This document shows, in pieces, positions 17,204-26,500 of a stretch of 64,000 nucleotides of DNA. The first letter of the stretch is position 1; each line of letters starts with the position of its first letter. Made by a program: the position numbers and the translations under genes. Source of the DNA: Curtobacterium sp. MMLR14_010 (GTDB lineage: Bacteria; Actinomycetota; Actinomycetes; Actinomycetales; Microbacteriaceae); assembly GCF_001865015.1 (NCBI RefSeq), contig NZ_MJGV01000068.1:129998-193997 (forward strand). The letters are read 5' to 3'. Under the pieces are notes generated by a model. The model did no database searches. It saw only the letters and a program-made list of their open reading frames with translations, and was not told the DNA's origin.

Positions 17204-18363
17204 GCGCCATCGGCATCCACGACCTGGCGGTCGCGACGGGGCACCACGTGCTCGAACTGGACGACCTGGCCGAACGGCTCGGCGTCGACCCGGCGAAGTA
17301 CCACGTCGGCATCGGGCAGGACGCCTTCAGCGTGCCGGCCCCGGACGAGGACATCGTCACGATGGGCGCCGCCGCGGCCAAGCAGGTCATCGACCGGCAC
17401 GGTTCCGACGGCATCCGCACGGTGCTGTTCGCCACCGAGTCCGGCATCGACCAGTCCAAGGCCGCCGGCGTCTTCGTGCACGGGCTGCTCGGCCTGCCGC
17501 AGGCCGTCCGCGTCGTCGAGCTGAAGCAGGCCTGCTACGGCGGAGCCGCGGCGCTCCAGCTCGCGCTCGGCATCGTCGCGCGGAACCCCGACGAGCGCGT
17601 CCTCGTCATCGCGGCCGACGTCGCCCGCTACGACGTCGACACCGCGGCCGAGCCCACGCAGGGTGCCGGCGCGGTCGCGGTCCTGGTGTCCGCCGACCCC
17701 GACCTGATCGAGATCGAGCCGCTCTCCGGGCTGTTCACCGCCGACGTCGACGACTTCTGGCGGCCGAACGACCGCTCCACGGCGTTGGTCGACGGGCGGC
17801 TGTCCGTCAGCGCCTACGTGGACGCCTTCATCGGCGCGTGGGACGACCTCGCGTCGCGCGGCGGCCCGGCGTACGACACGATCGACCGCTTCGTGCACCA
17901 CCAGCCCTTCACGAAGATGGCGCTCAAGGCCCACCGCAAGCTCACCCAGCACGTGGGCGTGCCCTTCGACGAGACCGAGCTGCAGACCGGCTTCACGTAC
18001 AACCGGCAGGTCGGCAACACCTACACGGCGTCGCTCTGGATCGCACTCGCCGCGGTGCTCGACCTCGACGACGACCTCGACGGCACCCGCGTCGGGATGT
18101 TCAGCTACGGCTCGGGCAGCGTCGGCGAGCTCATCACCGGCATCGTCCGTCCCGGGTACCGCGAGTACCGTCGCCAGGGAGCGGTCCGCGCCGACCTCGA
18201 GGCCCGCGTGCCGCTGACCGTCGACGCCTACCGCGCCCTGCACGCCGACGGCGCGGCGACGAGCCAGGACGTCGACCGCCCCCGCGTGACGGCGGCCCCG
18301 TTCCGGTTCGCCGGCGTGCTCGGCGGCGCACGGCACTACGAGGCGACCACCCCCGCGGCCTGA
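17200..18363 (+). CDS. hmgs: Hydroxymethylglutaryl-CoA synthase
   Basis: 387 residues of the thiolase fold. It condenses acetyl-CoA with acetoacetyl-CoA to HMG-CoA, the entry to the mevalonate pathway. The catalytic Cys112 lies in ELKQACYGGAAALQ, the catalytic Glu in FATESGIDQSKAAG and the acetyl-handling His in FVHHQPFTKMALKAH. The length is typical of bacterial MvaS. Its ATG overlaps the reductase stop by 4 bp. It is the last gene of the operon; a short region with ACGGG and CCCGT as an inverted pair and a family A half-site (about 18382-18394) follows. Confidence 0.95.
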   Translation: MSAIGIHDLAVATGHHVLELDDLAERLGVDPAKYHVGIGQDAFSVPAPDEDIVTMGAAAAKQVIDRHGSDGIRTVLFATESGIDQSKAAGVFVHGLLGLPQAVRVVELKQACYGGAAALQLALGIVARNPDERVLVIAADVARYDVDTAAEPTQGAGAVAVLVSADPDLIEIEPLSGLFTADVDDFWRPNDRSTALVDGRLSVSAYVDAFIGAWDDLASRGGPAYDTIDRFVHHQPFTKMALKAHRKLTQHVGVPFDETELQTGFTYNRQVGNTYTASLWIALAAVLDLDDDLDGTRVGMFSYGSGSVGELITGIVRPGYREYRRQGAVRADLEARVPLTVDAYRALHADGAATSQDVDRPRVTAAPFRFAGVLGGARHYEATTPAA

Positions 18364-18427
18364 CCCGCGGGACGGGGGCACCCCGAGCCTCCCGTATCGT
18401 TGTCCTGACGACTGCGAGGGGATGACG

Positions 18428-18883
18428 ATGCATGACCAGGTCCGCGACCTCGTCGCGTCGCTCCCGTCGTCCCCGCGCCTGTCCGACGTCGTCCACGCCG
18501 TCTCCGGTCGCGTGGGCAAGCCCGTCCGGGTCGTCGACGTCGACGGGCCGAGCTGGGGCGGGCTGACCGCCCTCGTGGCGCAGCACGACCACGAGGCGAT
18601 GGTCCTCGTGCCGACGACCGCCCCGCCGCTCTACCGGATGCACTGTGTCCTGCACGAGCTGGGGCACCTGGTCCGCGGCGACACCGGCGCTGCGCCGACG
18701 ACGCAGCTCGGCTTCGACGCGTGGGTCTCCGGCGGACACGTCTGCCAGCGGTCCCTCGACGACCGACCGGGTCTGGTGGGGGCCGGCGGCGCGGACGAGC
18801 ACTTCGCCGAGGCCTTCGCGTACGACGTCGCGCAGGTCCTGCTCGCCGGCACGGTCGACGCCGACGAGCGGACCTACGGGTAG
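18428..18883 (+). CDS. Small HExxH protein (ImmA/IrrE-like metallopeptidase fold)
   Basis: 151 residues from ATG 18428, which has GAGGGG at 18415-18420 with good spacing; the in-frame ATG at 18422 is too close to it. The central motif HCVLHELGHLVRGD contains HExxH, the zinc-binding signature, and EHFAEAFAYDVAQ supplies a downstream glutamate, as in the ImmA/IrrE peptidase-like group. No helix-turn-helix is seen. Its stop overlaps the start of a membrane protein. Pairs of an IrrE-like protein with a multi-span membrane protein are common in actinobacteria, usually near an HTH gene; none is adjacent here. The function is unknown. Confidence 0.7.
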   Translation: MHDQVRDLVASLPSSPRLSDVVHAVSGRVGKPVRVVDVDGPSWGGLTALVAQHDHEAMVLVPTTAPPLYRMHCVLHELGHLVRGDTGAAPTTQLGFDAWVSGGHVCQRSLDDRPGLVGAGGADEHFAEAFAYDVAQVLLAGTVDADERTYG

Positions 18884-19788
18884 TGGTCGTCCTGCACGCC
18901 GCCACGTTCTGGTGCGCGGCACTGATCTTCCTGCTGCGGGTACGGCACGTGTGGCGGAACCCGCAGGGGCGAGCGACCTGGGCGGCCACGGGCGTCGGCG
19001 CCCTCGGGCTGCTGACGCTCGGCAGCGTGGTGCCCCAGCGGGACCTCGACGCGCTGCTCGGCGGCACGAACGTCATCAACCTCGCGCAGAACCTGCTCGC
19101 GGCCACTGCGTTCTGGCTGATGCTCCGCGCGAGCACCCAGGACCTGCCCGAGCGGCCCCTGCTCGCGCGGCCGCTGTCGATCGTCCTGATGCTCGCCGCG
19201 TTCACGGTGCCGTTCCTGTTCATCCAGGACCGCGGCGGCACGGTGTTCACGTTCCTCATCGACCAGCTGCACCAGACGCCGACCTGGCTGTACGGCACGA
19301 TCTACATGTGCGTCGTCGGAGCGCTGGCGGCGTCGACGCTGGTGCACGGCGTGCTGCGCAGCCGCGGGGCGCTCGTGGTGTTCCGGGTCGGGCTGGTGCT
19401 CGTCCTGGTGGCGAGTGTCGACGAGGTGCTCTCGATGGCGGCCGACCACTTCGTGCTGTTCTCCGAGCCGGTCCGAGTCGTGCTGCGGTTCCTCTTCGAC
19501 CCGCCGTTCTACGTGGGGATCGTGCTCATCGTGGCCGCCATGGCGTCCCTGACCATGCGGCGGTGGAGCCGTGACGCCGAGTACGTCCGCCACGGTCGAC
19601 GGCTGGAGCGCATCGCTCGACGGCACGGCCTGCGCGACCGGGGTCGGCGCGGGGACCCGCGAGTGCGGACCTACGACCTGGTGATCGCGATCCGGGACGC
19701 CGAGGTGCAGGGGCAGACGCTGAGTCCGTCCGAGGCGGGGCAGGTGCGGTCGGCGGAGTCCGTGCTGGCCCGGAGCCTCGTCGGATGA
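18883..19788 (+). CDS. Multi-span membrane protein (possibly MAB_1171c/DUF6545-like)
   Basis: 301 residues. The first 225 or so contain about seven hydrophobic segments, such as LHAATFWCAALIFLL, IVLMLAAFTVPFLFI and YVGIVLIVAAMASL. They are followed by a basic cytosolic tail with RLERIARRHGLRDRGRR and a C-terminal helical region (TYDLVIAIRDAEV). The GTG start overlaps the TAG of the HExxH gene, so translation is coupled. This layout, membrane domain plus soluble tail next to an IrrE-like protein, resembles the DUF6545 family, but I name that with caution. Confidence 0.65.
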   Translation: MVVLHAATFWCAALIFLLRVRHVWRNPQGRATWAATGVGALGLLTLGSVVPQRDLDALLGGTNVINLAQNLLAATAFWLMLRASTQDLPERPLLARPLSIVLMLAAFTVPFLFIQDRGGTVFTFLIDQLHQTPTWLYGTIYMCVVGALAASTLVHGVLRSRGALVVFRVGLVLVLVASVDEVLSMAADHFVLFSEPVRVVLRFLFDPPFYVGIVLIVAAMASLTMRRWSRDAEYVRHGRRLERIARRHGLRDRGRRGDPRVRTYDLVIAIRDAEVQGQTLSPSEAGQVRSAESVLARSLVG

Positions 19789-21002
19789 GCGGGGGTGCGG
19801 TGGTGGCGGTGCTGGGCGCGCTCGTGGTCGTGCTCGTGCTGGTGGGGCTGGTCGGGCTGCTCGTCGTCGTCCGGCTCGTCGTGGGGCGGGTCGTGCTGCC
19901 CGGGCGGGAGCGGTGGACGCCGGTGCTCGCCGTGGACGCGTCGTCGATCACGCTGCCGCTCTCGGACGAGACGCGGAGCGCAGGGACGTTCGGGCTGTGG
20001 CACCGCGGGGACGGCCGGGACGGCGTGGACGGCTTGGACGGCGGGGACAGCGGGGGCGGCGGCGACGGTCACACCGTCGTCGGGGAGGTGCTCGACGTCG
20101 ACGACGTGCGCGGGAGCGTCCGTCGCGCCGTGCTCGACACCGTGGGTGCCCCGCCGACCGAGGTCCGCTGGTCCGGCCACGTGCTCCGTCACCCGTCGGT
20201 GCTCGGCACGCTGTGGAACGACGTCGCCATCCCGACAGTGCTGGGCCCGGCGCCCGCGTGGCAGGTCTCGCCGCCGGCCGAGGACGGGACCGCGGCCTCC
20301 CGCACCTGGGCCGTCCACGTGCACGGCATCCGCACCACCCGCGTCACCGCGCTCAGGACCGTCCCCGCGGCGACCGCCCTCGGCTGGACCTCGTTGGTGC
20401 CGTCCTTCCGCGGCGACGGCGAGGCCCCGTCGGACACCCCCGCATCGCACCTCGGCGCGCGGGAGTGGCCGGACGTCGAGGCCGCCCTCGACCACGCCGT
20501 CGCCCACGGCGCGGAACGCCTGGTCCTGGTCGGCTGGTCGATGGGCGCGACGATCACCCGCGAGCTCCTCGTGCACTCCGCGCACCGTGCACGCATCGTC
20601 GGGATCGTCCTCGTCGCCCCCGCGCTCGACTGGGCGACGACCGTGCAGACGGCCGCCGAACGCTCCGGGTTGCCCGGCCCCGTGGTCCGCCTGGCGCTCG
20701 GCAGCATGGCCACGCCGGGGCTCTGCCGGCTCGTCGGACTCCGGTCGCCGGTCGACGTCCGGGCGCTGTCGTGGGTGCTGGACCCGTCCGCGCCGCCGCT
20801 CGACCACCTGCCGCCGACGCTCGTCGTGCACTCGCCGGGGGACCCCACCGTGCCGTTCCGCCTCAGCGAGCAGTTCGCGGCGCAGCACCCCGGTGTCGTG
20901 ACCCTGGCCGTCAGCGAGCCGACCGGGCACGGCTGGGAGCGGAACCGCGACGCGGCCTGGTTCGACGACCAGGTGACCCGGTGGGGCGCAGCACTCGACT
21001 GA
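19785..21002 (+). CDS. Membrane-anchored alpha/beta hydrolase
   Basis: 405 residues. One N-terminal membrane helix of about 25 residues (VVAVLGALVVVLVLVGLVG and onward) is followed by a roughly 120-residue region with a GDSGGGGDG stretch, then an alpha/beta hydrolase domain. The nucleophile elbow is LVGWSMGAT, and the likely acid and histidine lie in VVHSPGDPTVPF and EPTGHGWER. The first strand with WAVHVHGIRTT provides the oxyanion region. Predicted orientation would place the catalytic domain either side of the membrane; the lack of a signal-cleavage motif leaves this open. Its ATG overlaps the previous stop, so it is the third gene of the HExxH-membrane protein operon. Substrate unknown. 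Confidence 0.75.
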   Translation: MSGGAVVAVLGALVVVLVLVGLVGLLVVVRLVVGRVVLPGRERWTPVLAVDASSITLPLSDETRSAGTFGLWHRGDGRDGVDGLDGGDSGGGGDGHTVVGEVLDVDDVRGSVRRAVLDTVGAPPTEVRWSGHVLRHPSVLGTLWNDVAIPTVLGPAPAWQVSPPAEDGTAASRTWAVHVHGIRTTRVTALRTVPAATALGWTSLVPSFRGDGEAPSDTPASHLGAREWPDVEAALDHAVAHGAERLVLVGWSMGATITRELLVHSAHRARIVGIVLVAPALDWATTVQTAAERSGLPGPVVRLALGSMATPGLCRLVGLRSPVDVRALSWVLDPSAPPLDHLPPTLVVHSPGDPTVPFRLSEQFAAQHPGVVTLAVSEPTGHGWERNRDAAWFDDQVTRWGAALD

Positions 21003-21106
21003 CGCGGACGCCACACCGGCCGGCGATCTCAGGATCGCGCGCTGACGAACCCGCTGCACCGCGGTCACCCGGCAGCGAGCGCACGCGGTGAGGAGTAGAC
21101 AGAGCC

Positions 21107-21469
21107 ATGGGACAGCTCATCTACGCGGGCGAGACGCTCGACCTGCACATCGACGACCGGGCCCTGACGCACCTGCAGATCGTCATCGTCAACCTCCTCC
21201 GGCGGGATCACCGCTTCGTGTTCTCGTGGAAGGACGACGTCACCCACGGGGACGGTCGCAGCAGCATCTGGCTGCACCCGAACGTGAGCCTGCACTTCAG
21301 CTTCGCCGGGGGCCGGACGCCGTCGATCAACCGGTCGTGGCTCGAGCAGCTCTACGCCTCGGCGTCGTCCGGGTCCGGACTGGTGCTCACGCCGGAGCCC
21401 GCCGACACCAGCGTCGCCGACGACTCGCCGTGGTCGCGGGCCGTGGCGCCGGGGTCCGACGAGGCGTAG
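21107..21469 (+). CDS. Small conserved protein of the Microbacteriaceae DUF7882-like group
   Basis: 120 residues. The start MGQLIYAGETLDLHIDDRAL, then HLQIVIVNLLRRDHRFVFSW and SIWLHPNVSLHFSFAG, looks like a compact beta-rich domain that recurs in Microbacteriaceae and is often mislabelled as an ATP-dependent DNA ligase in databases. No ligase motif is present. The last 30 residues are acidic and probably disordered. The start is well supported by GAGGAG about ten bases upstream. It appears to be monocistronic. Family naming is from memory and the function is unknown. Confidence 0.65.
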   Translation: MGQLIYAGETLDLHIDDRALTHLQIVIVNLLRRDHRFVFSWKDDVTHGDGRSSIWLHPNVSLHFSFAGGRTPSINRSWLEQLYASASSGSGLVLTPEPADTSVADDSPWSRAVAPGSDEA

Positions 21470-21666
21470 CGACGCGCTGCGCAGTACCGGGCCGGGCGGC
21501 GTACGCCTATAACATCCTGAACTTTCTTCGTCAACGGGTTCCGCGCCATCAGGACCATCGCGTACGGTGGCCCCATCGCCCGGTGCGCGGACCTACACCG
21601 GCTCAGGGCGCCGCGTGGGCCTCGGGAGACCTGGATCAGGGGGTTCCCGCGCGCATCGAGCGATGA

Positions 21667-21717
21667 GGTCGCCGTCCCCGGCACAGGATTCGGGTTCCGA
21701 ACCCGGGGGCGGCGACC
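21667..21717. terminator. Strong hairpin in a convergent gap, probable bidirectional terminator
   Basis: GGTCGCCGTCCCCGG pairs with CCGGGGGCGGCGACC over 15 bp with a single G-U pair. The enclosed loop holds a further small stem, TTCGG with CCGAA. It sits between the stop of the small plus-strand gene and the stop of the minus-strand diflavin reductase. The rest of the 269-bp gap (21470-21738) includes a less GC-rich stretch near 21505-21535 (GCCTATAACATCCTGAAC) but no gene I can support. Confidence 0.7.
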
Positions 21718-21738
21718 ACCTCGTGACCGCGACAGCGC

Positions 21739-23526
21739 TCAGTACACGTCGCGCACGTACCGCTTCGCACGCCGCAGGTCGGCCAGGTAGTCCACCGCGT
21801 CGTCGGCTCCGCGCCCACGTTCCGTCGCGATGACGTCGAGCAGCGCGGCCTCGACGTCCTTCGCCATCCGGGAGGCGTCGCCGCACACCGTGAAGGTCGC
21901 GCCGTCCTCGAGCCAGGCGTACAGCTCCCGCGACTGCTCGCGCATGCGGGTCTGCACGTAGACCTTCTCGGCCTGGTCGCGTGAGAACGCCAGGTCGAGC
22001 CGCGTCAGCACGCCCTCGGCCTGCAGCGCGGCGAGCTCGTCCGCGTAGACGAAGTCGGTGTCGCGGTGCTGGTCACCGAAGAACAGCCAGTTGCGACCTG
22101 TCGCTCCGCTCGCGGCCCGCTCGTGCAGGAACCCGCGGAACGGGGCGATGCCGGTCCCCGGCCCGACCATGATCAACGGGGCGTCCCCGTCCGCGGGCAC
22201 GCCGAACGCCGCGTTCGGCTGCAGGTACACGCCGACCTCGTCGCCGACCTGGACCCGGTCGGCCAGGTGTGTCGACGCCACCCCGGAGTGCTTCCGGTGG
22301 TCGTCGCCGTAGCGGACCGACGCCACGGTGAGGTGGATGCGGTCCGGGTGTGCGAGCGGGCTCGACGAGATCGAGTACTGGCGTGCCTGCAACGGGCGGA
22401 GGAACGGCAGCAGCTCGTCGAGCCCCGGTGCCGTTTCGCCGGCATCGCGGAGCAGGTCGAGCACGTCGCGACCCCACAGCCACCGGTCGAGCTCCTGCTT
22501 GTCGCCGTGCGCGACCACCGCCGCGAGCTCGCTGGCGGGGGACCGCTGCACGAGGTCGGCGATCAGGTCCTTCGACGGCGCCCGGACCTCGCGGTCGGTG
22601 CGCAGCAGGTCACGAACGGACCGCCCGTCGAACACCTCGTCACCCGTGGCACCCAGGTGCTCGAGCAGGTGGTCGACCAGGGAGTCGTCGTTCACGGGCA
22701 CCACGGCGAGTGCGTCGCCGGCCGCGTACGTGATGCCGCTGTCGCCGAGGTCGAACTCGTAGTGCCGGATCTCCTTCGCGCTGCGCGGGTCGGAGAGCAG
22801 GCGGTTCTCCACCAGGCGCGCCGGGTACGGGTTGCGCTTGGTCCACTCCGAACCCGGACGGGAGGCCCGGGTCGACCCCGCCCCGCCGGCCGCGGTCGTG
22901 CCGGTGGTCGCTGTGGCACCCGTCGCACCGGCCGGTCCGGCTGCGCCGGTCTCGGCGGCGATGCGGTCGAGGACGGCGGCGGTCCAGAGCGCGGCCGGGT
23001 CCTCGAAGTCGACGTCGCAGTCGACGCGGTCGTGGACGCGAACGGCGCCGAGCTGCTCGAACCGGGTGTCGAGGAGCTTCGCCGCCTGGCAGAACTCGTC
23101 GTAGCTCGTGTCACCGAGCCCGAGGACGGCGTACTGCAGGCCCTCGAGCCGCGGCACGGTGCTCGCCTGGACCGCGTCCCAGAACAGGCCGGCGTTGTCG
23201 GGCATCTCGCCCTCGCCGTACGTCGAGGTGACGACGAGCACGTGCGACATCCCGGCGAGCTCCTCCGGCGTGACGTCGTCGAGCGCCCGGGCCCGGCCGC
23301 CGAGCCCGCGGGCGGTCGCACCGGCCACGAGCTGGTCGGCGAGGAACTCCGCGTTGCCGGTCTGCGTGCCGTACAGCACGTCGACGGTCGTCGTCGGCGT
23401 GCTCGGGGCCGTGGCAGTGCCGGCGGCGGCGATGCCCGCGATGAACCCGGCGAGCCAGGACTCCTGCGCGGCCGAGAACGGGGCGTCGACCGGGATCAGC
23501 TGACCGGTCGGGGGCAGGACGCTCAC
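21739..23526 (-). CDS. CysJ-type diflavin reductase coupled to a GltB-like gene
   Basis: 595 residues. An N-terminal flavodoxin domain (about 48-195) has LYGTQTGNAEFLADQL for FMN and TSTYGEGEMPDN. A Gly/Ala/Thr-rich linker follows (about 195-225). Then comes a ferredoxin-NADP reductase module with RQYSISSSPL and GVASTHLADRV for FAD, and MVGPGTGIAPFRGF with LFFGDQHRDTDFVYADEL for NADPH, ending in the aromatic residue Tyr. This is the architecture of the sulfite reductase flavoprotein and cytochrome P450 reductase. Databases would call it CysJ, but no sulfite reductase hemoprotein is nearby; instead its GTG start overlaps the stop of the long GltB-like gene (GTGA), suggesting it feeds electrons to that enzyme. 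The linker contains a family A half-site. Confidence 0.88.
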   Translation of the reverse strand: MSVLPPTGQLIPVDAPFSAAQESWLAGFIAGIAAAGTATAPSTPTTTVDVLYGTQTGNAEFLADQLVAGATARGLGGRARALDDVTPEELAGMSHVLVVTSTYGEGEMPDNAGLFWDAVQASTVPRLEGLQYAVLGLGDTSYDEFCQAAKLLDTRFEQLGAVRVHDRVDCDVDFEDPAALWTAAVLDRIAAETGAAGPAGATGATATTGTTAAGGAGSTRASRPGSEWTKRNPYPARLVENRLLSDPRSAKEIRHYEFDLGDSGITYAAGDALAVVPVNDDSLVDHLLEHLGATGDEVFDGRSVRDLLRTDREVRAPSKDLIADLVQRSPASELAAVVAHGDKQELDRWLWGRDVLDLLRDAGETAPGLDELLPFLRPLQARQYSISSSPLAHPDRIHLTVASVRYGDDHRKHSGVASTHLADRVQVGDEVGVYLQPNAAFGVPADGDAPLIMVGPGTGIAPFRGFLHERAASGATGRNWLFFGDQHRDTDFVYADELAALQAEGVLTRLDLAFSRDQAEKVYVQTRMREQSRELYAWLEDGATFTVCGDASRMAKDVEAALLDVIATERGRGADDAVDYLADLRRAKRYVRDVY

Positions 23527-26500
23527 GCGGTCACCGCCTCGGCCGGGGCCTGCGGTGCACGACGGGCGATGTCCTCGAGCGCCGCGGTGGCGAGGAGCTC
23601 GTCGAAGCGGGCCTCGTGCAGCCGGCCGTCGTTCTTGGCGTTCTGGTGCATGATCCAGCCCGTGGTGCCGGGTGCGTCCATGCTGCGGTTGTTCCGCTGC
23701 GTGAGCGCACGCTTGTGGTCGTCGAGGCGCTTGACCGCGATGAGGGTCGCGAGCTGGTCGTCCGCGAACCGCTCGAGCGTGCCGCGGAGGTACTTCACGA
23801 CGCGCTGCTTGACGAAGAAGTCCTCGGTGAGCACCAGGTTCCGCACGGCCTCGAGCACGCGGGGGTCGGCCGGGCCGGCAGCACCGGGCACCCGCTCGAG
23901 CGCCAGGTCCTGGGCGACGCCGAGCACCGTGTAGGACGACAGGAGCGAGAACATGTCGCCGCCCTGGTCGCCGAGCGCCGGGGCACGGCCGCCGAGCACC
24001 GTCCGGCGGTCCCGGTAGTCGAGCTTGAACGCGCGGAGCTTGTCCGTCGCGGTCGAGACGGCGAGCTCGTCGAGCAGCTCGTTCCGCGTCGAACCGGCCA
24101 GGATCGCGTCGGCGTCCTGGGTGAGCAGGAGCGCCCGGGGCATGCCGACGAACACGTGCGTCCGCGTGGTCGCCCAGTCCGCCAGGAGACGGGCGGCGAG
24201 CTCGGAGCCCGTCGCCTCGAGGTGCCACGTCAGGAGCAGCCGGGCGGCGTCCTCGTGGAAGGCGCCGCGCGCGGTGTCGAGCACCGGGAAGACGAGCAGC
24301 GAGTCGGTGCTCGCACGCTCGGCCACCTGACCGGTCGGGTCGTACTGGTACAGGAAGCCGCCGGACATGCCGTTGCCGAGGCCCTTGCCGAAGCCGCCGA
24401 GGTTGAACACGGCACCGCCGGTCATGTACTCGCAGCCGAAGTCGCCGACGCCCTCGACCACGGCGGTCGCGCCGGAGTTCCGGACGGCGAAGCGGTCGCC
24501 CGCCTCGCCCTGCACGAACGTCCTGCCGCCCGTCGCGCCGAACAGCGCGAAGTTGCCGACCAGGACGTTGCCGCCGCGCTCGGCGCTGCCGCCACCGGGG
24601 GCGCGGACGACGATGCGCCCGCCGCTCTGGCTCTTGCCGACGCCGTCGTTCGCGGTGCCGGTATGGTCGAGCGTCACGCCGTCGTTGTTGAAGACGCCGT
24701 AGGACTGCCCGGCAGAGCCGCTCGTGCGGATGGTCACGGCACCGTCGACGAGCCGACGACGTCCGCGGTCGTCGGTCGACACGGCGGGGGCGTCCTGCAG
24801 GGCGTCGGCAGCGAGCTCGTGGTTGAGGACGCGCTCCAGGTCGATGCCGAGCTGACCGCCGACGGACTTGTCCGCGTTGCCGAGGAGCACGCCGTCCATC
24901 GTGACGCTGTGCTCGTGGCGCACGAGCAGGGCCTCGCGGACCCGCTCGATGAGCGCGTCGTCGGTGGCGTAGTCCTTCTCCAGGTACTCCGGGTCCGTGA
25001 CGATCTTCTCCGGCACCTGGGTGAGCAGCGCCCGCACGTCGAGCCGCCCGACGCTCGCCGGGTGGTCGAGGAGCTGGAGCAGGTCGGTGCGGCCGCGGGC
25101 CTCGCGCAGGGAGCGTAGGCCGAGGCGGGCGAGGATCTGCCGGACGTCGTGGGCGATGTTCAGCAGGTACTGCGCGAGCGCGCGGGGGTCGCCCTCGAAC
25201 GCCTCGGCGTTCGTGGTCAGGCCCGCCGGGCACTTCACGTTGCAGTTCTTCGCCATCACGCAGCCGAGCATCATCAGCGCGGTGGTGCCGAACTCGAACG
25301 AGTCGCCGCCGAGCAGCGCCGAGGTGACGACGTCGCTGCCGGTCTGGTGCGCGCCCGAGCAGCGGAGGACGACCTTCTGCCGCAGGCCGTTCGCGACGAG
25401 GGCCTGGTGCACCTCGGCCACGCCGATCTCCGCGGAGCGGCCGGCGTACTTCAGGCTCGTGACGGCCGCGGCGCCCGTGCCGCCGGTGTTCCCGGCGACG
25501 TTGATGACGTCTGCGCCGGCCTTCGCGACGCCCACGGCGATCGTGCCGATGCCCTCGGAGGACACCAGCTTCACGATCACCCGGACGCGGGCGGCCTTGC
25601 AGTCGTGGATGAGCTGCGCGAGGTCCTCGATCGAGTACGTGTCGTGGTGCGGCGGCGGCGAGATGAGCTCGACGCCCGGGGTGCCACCACGTGCTGCGGC
25701 GATGTCGACCGTGACCTTCGCCGCGGGCAGCTGGCCGCCCTCACCCGGCTTCGCGCCCTGGCCGATCTTGATCTCCAGTTCCTCGAGCATCGGGTCGGCG
25801 AGGTAGCCCGCCCAGATGCCGAACCGGCCGGAGGCGAACTGCTTGATGCGCGAGCCGCGGATCGTGCCGTAGCGGGTGTGGTGCTCGCCGCCCTCACCGC
25901 TGTTCGACATGCCGCCGACCATGTTCGTGCCGTGCGCGACGGCCTCGTGCGCGGTCGCGACGAGGGCGCCGTGGCTCATCGCCCCGGACGCCAGGGTCCT
26001 GGTGATCTCGTGTGCCGGCTGGACCTCGTCGAGCTCGACGCTCGCCGGGGCGCTCTCGAGCAGCCCGAGCAGGTCCACGGCCGAGCCGGTGGCGCGGAGC
26101 GTCACCTGGTCGGCGTCGACGGCGTCGACGTCCACCTGGCCGGGGAAGAGCAGGCCGAGCCCGTCCGCGAGGGCCTGATGGCGCAGTGCACCCAGCGACG
26201 CCGTCGACGTGAGCTCCAGGCGGAATCGAGCCGGGCCTCCTGTCCGGTCGTCAGCAGACGGACGCGAGCCGAGCAGACCGCGCACCGTGACGCTGCTGTT
26301 GCCGGTCAGCGAGAACCGGCCGAGCTCGCGGGCGAAGTCCTCGGCCTCGTCGATGCCCGTGACGTCCGCGGGGAGCGCGAGCACGTCGCGGAGGGCACTC
26401 GGGCGGCGGGAGCGTTCCTCGTGCGTGGTCTGCAGGAAGGTGCGGTAGCCGGGCGTGATGCGGAAGGCGTCGATCTCGGCCGTGCTGAGCCGGTCGTAGC

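Noticed and set aside
21660-21730. tRNA-like fold because of the GGTTCCGAACC segment
   Set aside because: No cloverleaf with acceptor stem and anticodon arm can be drawn, and the T-loop consensus GTTCRA is not present; it is a nested hairpin.
21739-23526. Sulfite reductase flavoprotein CysJ as a confident name
   Set aside because: Domain order fits, but no cysI, cysH or other sulfur assimilation gene is nearby and the gene is coupled to a GltB-like gene, so only the diflavin reductase class is claimed.
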